Positions 1 to 6,353 of a stretch of DNA of 19,548 nt are shown here, one piece after another; positions within the stretch are counted from its first letter, which is position 1; each line of letters begins with the position of its first letter. The notes below the pieces were generated by a model. The model was not told the DNA's origin and did not search any database. It was given only the letters and a program-made list of their open reading frames with translations. The DNA is from Acidobacteriota bacterium (GTDB lineage Bacteria > Acidobacteriota > UBA4820 > DSQY01), in assembly GCA_021814085.1 (NCBI GenBank), contig JAKAJA010000005.1:1-19548 (forward strand), read 5' to 3'. A program made the position numbers and the translations under genes.

Positions 1-66
1 ATCAACCCTCCAAAACAGCTCATGAGAAAGGAGGCCGCCGCGCTCGCTTGCTACACTAATTTCTGA
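1..66 (+). CDS. Possible C-terminus of a transposase, entering from the left edge
   Basis: Frame 1 is open from the first base to a TGA at 64-66 and ends in a basic, Ala-rich tail (last residues KEAAALACYTNF). I do not recognise a family from 21 residues. The reason to list it is position: the stop sits a few bases before the inner edge of a motif (53-82) that recurs inverted at the right end of the window, as expected for a transposase gene finishing just inside an IS terminal repeat. It could equally be a chance open stretch. Confidence 0.25.
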   Translation: MNPPKQLMRKEAAALACYTNF

Positions 67-82
67 CAGCACCTGTCTCAGG
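53..82. repeat. Candidate IS terminal repeat, left copy
   Basis: Read on the - strand this stretch holds CCTGAGACA (from TGTCTCAGG at 74-82), then GGTGCT, then AAATTA and TGT in that order. The right-end stretch 19440-19471, read on the + strand, has the same three blocks in the same order (CCTGAGACA, GGTGCT, AAATTA, TGT) with different short spacers. The two copies are therefore inverted relative to each other and each directly borders a broken IS110 transposase. No matching target-site duplication is visible next to them. Confidence 0.4.
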
Positions 83-418
83 GGCGTTGACAAGCTCCGC
101 TTCGCCGAGATACAGCAGCTTCGCCAGCTTCTCTGCATCCACCCGGTCGTTCTTCCTCTTGGATCTGAAGATCAGTCGGAGCTGACCCGGATGGGCTACG
201 ACGACCCGATCAGCCGACTGGCTGAGCTGCTCGTGGAGGTATCCATAGCCCGTAGAGGCTTCGTAACAGACCTGAAAGGGGCGTGGAAAAGCCTCCATCT
301 TCTTGATCATGCTGTCCCACGTGCCCTTGAGGGTGCGCGCCTCGAGGAGCTTCCCATGTTCGTCGAGAACGCAATACGTCATCTGCTTCCAGTGCACATC
401 GAGTCCGACATAGAACAT
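56..418 (-). pseudogene. IS110-family transposase, N-terminal half only (truncated)
   Basis: This 120-residue frame carries the RuvC-like DEDD domain that IS110 transposases use for DNA recombination. It has a start GLDVHWKQ with the first acidic residue, then CYEAS, then KNDRVDAEKLAKLL with the closing aspartates. IS110 transposases are usually 300-400 residues. Here the protein stops right after the DEDD domain and all of the C-terminal serine-containing transposase domain is missing, so it is presumably inactive. The start is well supported by AAGGAGG five bases upstream (424-430 read on the - strand). Homology fades into the candidate IS terminal motif at 53-82. The missing half is not adjacent, but a C-terminal half of a related element sits at 18728-19435. 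Confidence 0.85.
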
Positions 419-578
419 GCTAGCCTCCTTGATAGCGGCACCGCACCGCTAGCGATTACTATCGCCCCGTTCTGGAGGCTTGCTTCATAGATTCACTAGA
501 AATAATAGCATGGCCAGAGGGAGGAACACTGACGTTGGGGCATGGTCCATCGGGACCTAATCCTCGCGGGATGCAACA
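419..578 (-). other. Leader of the truncated IS110 element; possible bridge-RNA region
   Basis: Between the IS110 start codon and the point where IS3 homology resumes (about 578) lie about 160 bases with no convincing protein. IS110 elements encode a non-coding bridge RNA in the region just upstream of the transposase, and this stretch is in the right place, orientation and size range. A 6-bp hairpin is visible at 433-451 (TAGCGG/CCGCTA) and the ribosome binding site lies at its downstream end. I cannot identify the paired guide loops by eye, so the RNA assignment rests on position and family knowledge. Confidence 0.3.
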
Positions 579-884
579 GAGGGTACCGAAGCGAAGCAGG
601 CATACGTCTTCCAGGGCCTTCTCGGCCTCCGTGGCACGCCCACGAAGGGAGCACTCATGGCCGAGGATGGTCCGGTCGTGGCAGTCGATGACGGCGGCCA
701 GGTGGGCCCAGCCTTCGTATCCTACGGGGATGTGCGTCAGGTCCATCGCCCATCTTTGATTGCTACGCTCCGGCGCCGAGGTTTCGCCCCGAAGGATGCT
801 GGCTACCAGCGCAGCCCGGCGCTTCGCCGTCCATCGCTGGACTTCGCCCACCGAATCGTCGCTCATCACTTCCACCTCTTTCAC
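459..884 (-). pseudogene. IS3-family transposase remnant: OrfA start fused to OrfB integrase core
   Basis: Residues 7-37 resemble the start of an IS3-family OrfA (QRWTAKRRAALVASILRGET, a helix-turn-helix start). From residue 38 the frame jumps directly to the middle of the OrfB integrase (rve) domain: SNQRWAMDLTHIP with the first catalytic aspartate, then WAHLAAVIDCHDRTILG with the second. Everything between, most of OrfA and the first part of OrfB, has been deleted in frame. Homology stops near residue 102 (about position 578), before the final DDE glutamate. The last 39 residues are read-through into the IS110 leader. The likely original start is the ATG at residue 7. It is a dead remnant, apparently cut by the IS110 insertion. 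Confidence 0.75.
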
Positions 885-1024
885 GTGATTCCATCACGTC
901 TTAAGGGTGGCTACAATCTGGAGGGGAGCAGGGTATGTGAGTGTAACATCCCGCAGTGTGATATATTGGCCTCATTTGGTGCTCGCATCACGTCCTCGAT
1001 GCCCTGCACGCTTCGCGGCCCTGC

Positions 1025-1040
1025 TGGCAGGGCCATTGCA
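1025..1040 (+). promoter_or_regulatory. Sigma-54 (RpoN) promoter for the receiver-livHM genes
   Basis: TGGCAGG, four bases, TTGCA matches the -24/-12 consensus TGGCACG-N4-TTGCW at 11 of 12 defined positions, with the invariant GG and GC ten bases apart. It lies 64 bases upstream of the receiver gene, putting a start of transcription near 1051. A perfect 7-bp hairpin (1017-1023 with 1028-1034, loop CTGG) overlaps the -24 half. A sigma-54 activator is encoded at 16897-18402. The rest of the 885-1103 gap shows no gene; the ribosome binding site for 1104 is weak (AGAGGA at 1081-1086 is too far). Confidence 0.6.
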
Positions 1041-1103
1041 TATTTGTTCGCTCTGGCGCGACGTCGTTCGTCATGGTGCGAGAGGAAATGGTAAGATTCA
1101 TCC

Positions 1104-1526
1104 ATGAAGAAAGTCCTTATCCTCGACGATCGCGACGATTACCTCCGGGCGCTGCGTGGCGCGCTTAGGAAGGACTTTGACCCCGTCACCGTCAAGAACC
1201 TAGCGGAGGCACGGCAGGCGCTAGATTCTACCATTCTAGTTGCACTGATCGATGTGCGGCTTTCAGAGGAAGATGCTAACAACCGCGAAGGCCTGGATTT
1301 TTTGCGTTGGGCCAAGGAACGCCACCCCAACATCCCCATGATCTTGATGAGCGCCTACCGGGATTTCGACGCCGTGGTGGAAGCCCTGAACCTGGGCGCC
1401 GACTATTTTCTGAGAAAGCCTATCGACCTACGGGAACTCAAGGAACTTCTGCACGCCTTCGCGGAGCATGGCGCAATGCCCGAGCGAACGGCCGAGTTGC
1501 GGAGCCGCATGGAGCGTGAGCCCTAG
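1104..1526 (+). CDS. Stand-alone response-regulator receiver (REC) protein
   Basis: The 140-residue protein is a single CheY-like receiver domain with no output domain. It should accept phosphate from a histidine kinase and act by protein contact. All key residues are visible: acidic pair D8/D9, phosphoacceptor D50 (ALIDVRL), switch serine S83 (ILMSAY) and K105 (LRKP). After the D50 strand there is an acidic insertion (SEEDANNREG) longer than the usual short loop. The NtrC-type regulator at 16897 has a matching one. The C-terminal 20 residues are charged tail. It lies directly before livH with no gap (stop 1524-1526, ATG 1527), an unusual place for a receiver and a hint that the transporter genes belong to a signalling circuit. 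The likely partner kinase is the protein at 8957-11212. Confidence 0.85.
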   Translation: MKKVLILDDRDDYLRALRGALRKDFDPVTVKNLAEARQALDSTILVALIDVRLSEEDANNREGLDFLRWAKERHPNIPMILMSAYRDFDAVVEALNLGADYFLRKPIDLRELKELLHAFAEHGAMPERTAELRSRMEREP

Positions 1527-2408
1527 ATGCTGCTCCAGCTACTCGCCAACGGCCTTGTGAACGGGTGCATGATCGCCCTCATGGCGCTGGGCTACGCTTT
1601 GATCTACAACACCACCCGGATCTTTCACGTGGCCCATGGGGCCGCTTACACCGCCGCAGCCTACCTCTGCTACCTCCTTCTTATCGTCTTTAAATGGCCG
1701 TTGCTGCTCGCAGTGGTGGGGGGCGTGGCGGCAGCCGCGCTCCTTGGGGTGACGATGGAACTCGCTGTGTATGCGCCCCTTTACCGCCGGGGGGCGTCAG
1801 ATCTCATCTCGCTGATCAGCTCACTCGGCCTCTACGTCGCGCTGGTCAACCTCATCGCGCTCCTTTTCGGCAACGAGACCAAGGTCCTCCGCCCAGGCGT
1901 CGAGAAAACTTGCCGTCTTCTAGGTGTGATCCTCACCCGGATCCAGGTGGCAGAGGTCGTTGTCGCTGCGGTCCTCCTTCCTCTCCTCGTCCTCTTCCTG
2001 AAGCGGACCCTTTGGGGAAAGATTATCCGCGGCGTACGGGACAACCCTGTACTGGCGGAAGTGCTCGGCATCGATCTGATGGCGGTTCGCATCGCCGTCT
2101 TCGCTGCCGGCTCGGCATTGGCCGGCATGGCCGCCTGCCTCACCGCCCTCGACGTGGGAATGGATCCCCAAGTCGGTATGCCGGTGCTCCTCACCGCCGC
2201 TGTGGCCCTGATCGTGGGTGGGGTTGGAACATTCGAGGGCCCCGTGATCGGGGGCTTCCTCCTGGGCCTGATCCAGAGCTTGATCGTCTGGAAGATTTCC
2301 GCCCAATGGACGGATGTGATCACCTTCGGTGTGCTGATCGTGTTTCTGGTATTCCGTCCAGAGGGGATCGCCAGCCGCCGCAGGCGGCTGGAGGAGTCTG
2401 CGGCATGA
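1527..2408 (+). CDS. livH: Branched-chain amino acid-type ABC transporter permease LivH
   Basis: The 293-residue integral membrane protein is one of the two permease subunits of a HAAT-family (Liv/Urt) importer, forming the translocation path with LivM in the inner membrane. The N-terminus shows the family pattern (LLQLLANGLVNGCMIALMALG followed by ALIYNTTRIFHVAHG). About eight hydrophobic segments run through the chain, and the cytoplasmic loop GVRDNPVLAEVLGID, which contacts the ATPase, is present. The C-terminal GGVGTFEGPVIGG is typical. Length fits the family. The true substrate cannot be read from a permease: leucine-type amino acids, amides, urea and other small polar compounds are all possible. 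Its stop overlaps the livM start (ATGA). Confidence 0.92.
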   Translation: MLLQLLANGLVNGCMIALMALGYALIYNTTRIFHVAHGAAYTAAAYLCYLLLIVFKWPLLLAVVGGVAAAALLGVTMELAVYAPLYRRGASDLISLISSLGLYVALVNLIALLFGNETKVLRPGVEKTCRLLGVILTRIQVAEVVVAAVLLPLLVLFLKRTLWGKIIRGVRDNPVLAEVLGIDLMAVRIAVFAAGSALAGMAACLTALDVGMDPQVGMPVLLTAAVALIVGGVGTFEGPVIGGFLLGLIQSLIVWKISAQWTDVITFGVLIVFLVFRPEGIASRRRRLEESAA

Positions 2409-3274
2409 ACTACCTGTGGCATATCCTGGTGATGATCAGCATCTACGCGATCCTTGCCGCCTCCCTAAACCTGGTGACGGGCTATTCCGGCCTCCTCTCT
2501 CTCTGTCACGCGGCGTTTTATGGCATCGGCGCGTACGTCACCACGCTCCTCATGATGAGGGCCGGTTTCGGATTCCTTCCGGCCATGGCTCTCGGAGCGG
2601 CGCTCACAGCGCTGATCAGCCTAGCCATCGCCATCCCTTCGCTGAGGCTCCGAGGCGACTACTTCGTTCTTGCCACGCTGGGCTTCCAGGTCATTATCTT
2701 CGGGGTGCTCTACAATTGGGTCTCGCTTACCCAAGGTCCATACGGCATTCCGGGAATCCCCATCCCGGTAATTCTGGGAATCCCCGTCGATACCGTGTTC
2801 CGCTACGCCCTCCTGAGCGGCGCGCTTGCCGTAGCATGCCTGGTGATGATCCGGGCGGTTGCGCGTTCTCCGTTCGGCCGGCTCCTTCGCGCCGTACGCG
2901 ACGACGAAATCGCGGCCGCCGCGCTGGGGAAAAATGTCCCGCGAATCAAGATCACTGTGTTCGCCCTCGGCGCCGCCTTTGCCGCGGTTCCCGGCGCTCT
3001 CTTCGCCGGCTACATGCGCTTCATCGACCCCACAAGCTTCACCCTGGCGGAGGCGATCTTCATCCTCTCTATCGTGGTGATCGGTGGCGCGGGCAGTCTG
3101 GCCGGTCCGGTCCTAGGCGCCGCCTTCATGGTGCTTCTTCCGGAGGCGCTGCGGTTCCTCCAGATGCCCGATGCCGTAGCCGCAAACATGCGGCAGATCA
3201 TTTACGGGCTCCTGCTTGTCGTCCTCATGCGGTTCCGCCCCCAGGGATTCCTGGGGAAGTATGGGTTCGAATGA
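2405..3274 (+). CDS. livM: Branched-chain amino acid-type ABC transporter permease LivM
   Basis: This is the second permease subunit (289 aa). The start at 2405 overlaps the livH stop by four bases. An upstream extension in the same frame only shadows livH. Family hallmarks include AASLNLVTGYSGLLSLCHAAFYGIGAY near the N-terminus (here split: AASLNLVTGYSG, then LSLCHAAFYGIGAY), SLRLRGDYFVLATLGF, QGPYGIPGIP, the ATPase-contact loop AVRDDEIAAAALGKN and a GGAGSLAGPVLGA near the C-terminus. Eight or more hydrophobic segments are apparent. The length is at the short end of LivM proteins, which often carry an N-terminal extension. It is co-transcribed with the receiver gene and livH; 104 bases separate it from the next gene. 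Confidence 0.92.
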   Translation: MNYLWHILVMISIYAILAASLNLVTGYSGLLSLCHAAFYGIGAYVTTLLMMRAGFGFLPAMALGAALTALISLAIAIPSLRLRGDYFVLATLGFQVIIFGVLYNWVSLTQGPYGIPGIPIPVILGIPVDTVFRYALLSGALAVACLVMIRAVARSPFGRLLRAVRDDEIAAAALGKNVPRIKITVFALGAAFAAVPGALFAGYMRFIDPTSFTLAEAIFILSIVVIGGAGSLAGPVLGAAFMVLLPEALRFLQMPDAVAANMRQIIYGLLLVVLMRFRPQGFLGKYGFE

Positions 3275-3349
3275 GGTCGCGGACGTGATAGAATCGTCAC
3301 GCGTCTCAATTGTGGCGCAGGGCGTGGACTTTAGGTGCGGCCATAATCA

Positions 3350-3365
3350 TTGCACGGGAGTTGCT
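3350..3365 (+). promoter_or_regulatory. Possible sigma-54 promoter before livF
   Basis: TTGCACG, four bases, TTGCT agrees with TGGCACG-N4-TTGCW at 11 of 12 defined positions. The single mismatch hits the first G of the usually invariant GG, which weakens it. A start of transcription about 12 bases beyond the GC would be near 3375, leaving almost no leader before the ATG candidates at 3379, 3382 and 3391. Either the message is nearly leaderless or the match is fortuitous. Confidence 0.3.
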
Positions 3366-3378
3366 TAGTGATTGTGGG

Positions 3379-4158
3379 ATGATGAACGTGATGAATGAAC
3401 GCCCCGCGCTCAATTCGCCGATTCAGCCGGAGGACTTTCCGGAGCGAAGTCCGCTGCTACGCGTAGAGAACGTCCACGCCGGCTACGGCAAGAAGGAGGT
3501 CCTCCAGGGAGTGACCCTCTCCCTTGCACCCGGTGAGATCGTCGCCGTCATCGGGGCAAACGGCGCGGGCAAGTCCACCCTGCTCAAGGTTGTGGCTGGG
3601 CTCATCAAGCCGGCGGCGGGGCGGGTGATCTTCCGCGGCGAGGACATCACGAATTTGCCCACCTATCGCCGAGCCCGCGGCGGAATCGCCTATCTCATCC
3701 AGGGCGGCGCGGTCTTCCCCAGCCTCTCGGTGGGGGACCACCTGGAACTGGGCCGTGCGGCGGCACGCCGAGGAGGCCGCGTCAGTTGCGGCGTCCTCCC
3801 TTTCCCCGCACTCGAAGATCGCGCTTCCTCTGCCGCCGGGCTCTTCTCTGGAGGCCAGCGCCAGGCGCTCGCATCAGCCACCATTCTATCCACAGAGCCA
3901 GCCCTTCTTCTCGCCGACGAACCCTCTGCGGGCCTGGCCCCGGCTGCCGCCGCAGAACTCCTTGCAACTCTTGCCGCCGCTAGCCGGGAGCGGGGGTTGC
4001 CTGTCTTATGGGTAGAGCAAAGAGTTGCGGATGTTTTGCCGCTCGCCGATCGGGCTGTACTACTACGCTCCGGCCTCGTGGCGGCGGAGACTTCTAGTCC
4101 CGGTGACTGGCTGGACGGGGAAACACTTGCTCACTTGACGTTCGGGAGGGGCGCGTGA
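3379..4158 (+). CDS. livF: LivF-type ABC transporter ATPase (divergent)
   Basis: This is a cytoplasmic ATPase subunit of the importer, about 259 residues. Walker A is GANGAGKST, the signature reads FSGGQRQ (usually LSGGE/Q), Walker B is ALLLADEPS, and the H-loop histidine is replaced by glutamine in WVEQRV, as is common in LivF (VEQ). The segment between the Q-loop region (YLIQGGAVFPSLS) and the signature is shorter than typical LivF and has lost the usual Arg/Leu-rich helix; HMMs may still score it well. The frame continues upstream to a TTG at 3310, but the first ATGs are 3379, 3382 and 3391. I chose 3379 because family homology begins well downstream and no good ribosome site supports the extension. 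The 3' end overlaps livG by four bases. Confidence 0.85.
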   Translation: MMNVMNERPALNSPIQPEDFPERSPLLRVENVHAGYGKKEVLQGVTLSLAPGEIVAVIGANGAGKSTLLKVVAGLIKPAAGRVIFRGEDITNLPTYRRARGGIAYLIQGGAVFPSLSVGDHLELGRAAARRGGRVSCGVLPFPALEDRASSAAGLFSGGQRQALASATILSTEPALLLADEPSAGLAPAAAAELLATLAAASRERGLPVLWVEQRVADVLPLADRAVLLRSGLVAAETSSPGDWLDGETLAHLTFGRGA

Positions 4159-4985
4159 GATCCACTCGCCGACTCGAAGAAATGGAAGCGACCGCATCGT
4201 CGGTGGTCCCGGACGCGCCACCGGTCGTTACCCTTGAGTGCGTGGACCTCGTCAAGAACTTCGGCGGCGTTCGGGCGGTGGACGGCGTGAGCCTCTCCTT
4301 CGAGGCGGGCAAGGTAACGGCGCTTGTAGGCCCCAACGGTGCGGGCAAGACTACCCTCTTTCACCTGCTCACCGGCTCCATCAAGCCCGATTCCGGCGCG
4401 ATTCTCTACCGCGGCAGTCCTATCCAGGGTCTGCCGCCCTGGACTGTAGCGCAAATGGGCATTGGCCGGCTCTTCCAGGACGTCCGGATCTTCCCGAACC
4501 TGACCGTCTTGGAGAACGTTCTCGTTGCCCGACCCATCCAGCGGGGGGAGCGGGCGCTCGTTTCACTCTTTGCTCCTCGCGTCGTGGTTAAGGAGGAAGC
4601 GGACTCCACAGATAGAGCATCGGAGTGGCTCGATCGAGTGGGCCTTTCAGAGCACGCAGACCAGCCGGCCCAGGCCCTTTCTTATGGCCAGCAGAAACTT
4701 CTTGCGATTGCGCGCCTTCTCGCCGCGGGATCCGACGTGCTCCTCCTCGACGAGCCCACCGCGGGAGTAAACCCCATGCTCATTAAGCGCCTGTTGACGA
4801 TCATTCGCGATTTGTCCGGAGGAGGACGAACCGTGGTTCTGATCGAGCATAATGTGAATGTAGTGCTGGACGTTGCTGACTGGGTCTACTTCTTGGACGA
4901 AGGGCAGGTCGCCGCCTTTGGTTTACCGCAAGAGGTGCTGTCGGATCCAGTCGTTCGGGGACTCTACCTGGGTTTGAGGGCCTAA
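4155..4985 (+). CDS. livG: LivG-type ABC transporter ATPase
   Basis: This is the second ATPase subunit, 276 residues. Motifs are intact: Walker A GPNGAGKTT, Q-loop region GIGRLFQDVRIFPNLTVLEN (LivG-typical), signature LSYGQQKLL, Walker B VLLLDEPT with AGVNP following, and H-loop VVLIEHNVN. The GTG start at 4155 overlaps the livF stop (GTGA) and has GGAGGG six bases upstream, which favours it over the ATG at 4182. LivG usually precedes livF in liv operons; here the order is reversed. With LivF it forms the ATPase dimer that powers LivHM. Confidence 0.9.
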   Translation: MRSTRRLEEMEATASSVVPDAPPVVTLECVDLVKNFGGVRAVDGVSLSFEAGKVTALVGPNGAGKTTLFHLLTGSIKPDSGAILYRGSPIQGLPPWTVAQMGIGRLFQDVRIFPNLTVLENVLVARPIQRGERALVSLFAPRVVVKEEADSTDRASEWLDRVGLSEHADQPAQALSYGQQKLLAIARLLAAGSDVLLLDEPTAGVNPMLIKRLLTIIRDLSGGGRTVVLIEHNVNVVLDVADWVYFLDEGQVAAFGLPQEVLSDPVVRGLYLGLRA

Positions 4986-5053
4986 TGACTGGAAGTAGTC
5001 GGACCCAAGTGCCCCCAATGGCCTTTCAACGGGCCACGATCACAACGGTCTCA

Positions 5054-5119
5054 CCTCTGGCCGACTTTCAGAGCCCCAGAGGCAAGGCGAATGTTGCGAC
5101 GCTGGATACCACATCCAGC
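5054..5119 (+). other. Two hairpins in the livG to binding-protein gap
   Basis: The 187-base gap (4986-5172) holds no gene but two perfect 7-bp stems. The first is CCTCTGG at 5054-5060 pairing with CCAGAGG at 5076-5082 (15-base loop). The second is GCTGGAT at 5101-5107 pairing with ATCCAGC at 5113-5119 (5-base loop). Neither is followed by a T-run, so simple intrinsic termination is unlikely. They may stabilise or process the message so that the binding protein is made in excess over the membrane subunits, as is common in ABC importer operons. This is inference. Confidence 0.4.
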
Positions 5120-5172
5120 CCGCTTTCAGGATGCCATTTTGGCCACGCAGACTAGATCTGGAGGTAATGTTC

Positions 5173-6351
5173 ATGCGACGAAACTCATGGCACTCAATTC
5201 CACCGGTATTGGCGATACTTCCGATCCTGCTGTTCTGGGGGTGTCAGCGCACCAAACCCAGCAGATCGGAAGAGCCGATTAGGATCGGCGCAATCCTACC
5301 CCTCACGGGAGAGTCTGCTCGTTATGGGCAGTATATTCGAGAGGGGATCGACCTCGCAGTTGCAGAAATCAACACCGATCATGGTATCAATGGTCGGCCG
5401 TTGACAATTATATACGAAGATGATGCCGCCCAACCAAGATTGGCTGCATCCGCCATGACGAAGCTCGCCGAGATCGACCATGTGCCTGTGGTCATAGGTT
5501 CCTGGGCGTCCGGCTGCGTGCTGGCAGAGGCGCCCATCGCCGAGAAGATGAAGGTCGTTGTTATGGCGATCGCCATTTCGCCAAAGATCACTGCAGCAGG
5601 TGATTACATCTTCAGGATCCAGCCAAGCGCCACGTCATATATAAACGCTCTTGTGCCATATTTAGTCCACAAAGTGGGGGTGCGGAAGCTGGCTGTCCTT
5701 TACGTCAACAACGACTTCGGCTTGAGTCAAGCTGCGGACATTCGGGAGCAATTCGAGGCACAGGGAGGAACTATTGTCTTTGCAAAAGGGTTCCCATCTG
5801 GGACTGCTGATTTCCGCACTGAAATTGCTGAATTGCGGAAAGCAAACCCGGACGCAGTGTTTGTTCCAGCCTACACGGAAATCGCGTCATTCTTGAAGCA
5901 GGCGAGGGAAATGGGGCTAAGCACGCGCTTTGTCGCATCCGTACCCTTCGAGAATCCGGACATCTTGAAGCTCGCTGGTAGCGCGGCCGAAGGAGTCATT
6001 TACCCTTACCACTATTGTAGTGGTCCAGCGAACGATTTGGATAAGGGCTTTCGTATCGAGTTCGCAAAGCGATATGGAAAGGAACCCGATGGATTCGCTG
6101 CGTTGGCGTACGATGCTGTCAGGATTATCGGCTCGTCTCTCAAGGCAGTTGGAACCGACCCGGATCGAATCAAGGCTGCGCTTTACGCAACTCATGATTT
6201 TCCAGGTGTCACGGGTAAAACGTCGTTTGATTCTAACGGCGATGTAATAAAACCCATTATCATAAAGACGGTCGTTGACGGCCAGTTTGTGGATCTGCCT
6301 AGTGGAGGGGGTACAAGCGCCCAAGCCCTAGGCAACCAGCAGGCGGACTAG
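5173..6351 (+). CDS. Amino-acid/amide ABC transporter substrate-binding lipoprotein
   Basis: The 392-residue periplasmic binding protein of the type I fold (Peripla_BP_6, LivK/AmiC/UrtA-like) delivers ligand to LivHM. IRIGAILPLTGESARYGQ at the mature N-terminus, INGRPLTIIYEDD, VPVVIGSWASG and FASVP-like strands follow the family order. The signal peptide has charged RR, a hydrophobic stretch and a cysteine at residue 24 (LLFWGC); the tryptophan before G-C makes it a weak lipobox. I chose ATG 5173 because GGAGG (5160-5164) is eight bases upstream. ATG 5167 is too close and the ATG at 5131 adds residues before the signal. The binding-site residues typical for leucine are not obvious, so the ligand is unknown. 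Base composition is visibly more AT-rich than livHMFG. It is followed two bases later by the radical SAM gene. Confidence 0.88.
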   Translation: MRRNSWHSIPPVLAILPILLFWGCQRTKPSRSEEPIRIGAILPLTGESARYGQYIREGIDLAVAEINTDHGINGRPLTIIYEDDAAQPRLAASAMTKLAEIDHVPVVIGSWASGCVLAEAPIAEKMKVVVMAIAISPKITAAGDYIFRIQPSATSYINALVPYLVHKVGVRKLAVLYVNNDFGLSQAADIREQFEAQGGTIVFAKGFPSGTADFRTEIAELRKANPDAVFVPAYTEIASFLKQAREMGLSTRFVASVPFENPDILKLAGSAAEGVIYPYHYCSGPANDLDKGFRIEFAKRYGKEPDGFAALAYDAVRIIGSSLKAVGTDPDRIKAALYATHDFPGVTGKTSFDSNGDVIKPIIIKTVVDGQFVDLPSGGGTSAQALGNQQAD

Positions 6352-6353
6352 CC

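Noticed and set aside
1017..1034. Perfect hairpin GGCCCTG/CAGGGCC as a terminator
   Set aside because: No T-run follows, and it overlaps the sigma-54 promoter; a regulatory or incidental structure is more likely.
1694..2404. Upstream extension of the livM frame
   Set aside because: It overlaps livH in another frame and translates to Arg/Pro-rich sequence without homology; the ATG at 2405 with an ATGA overlap is the natural start.
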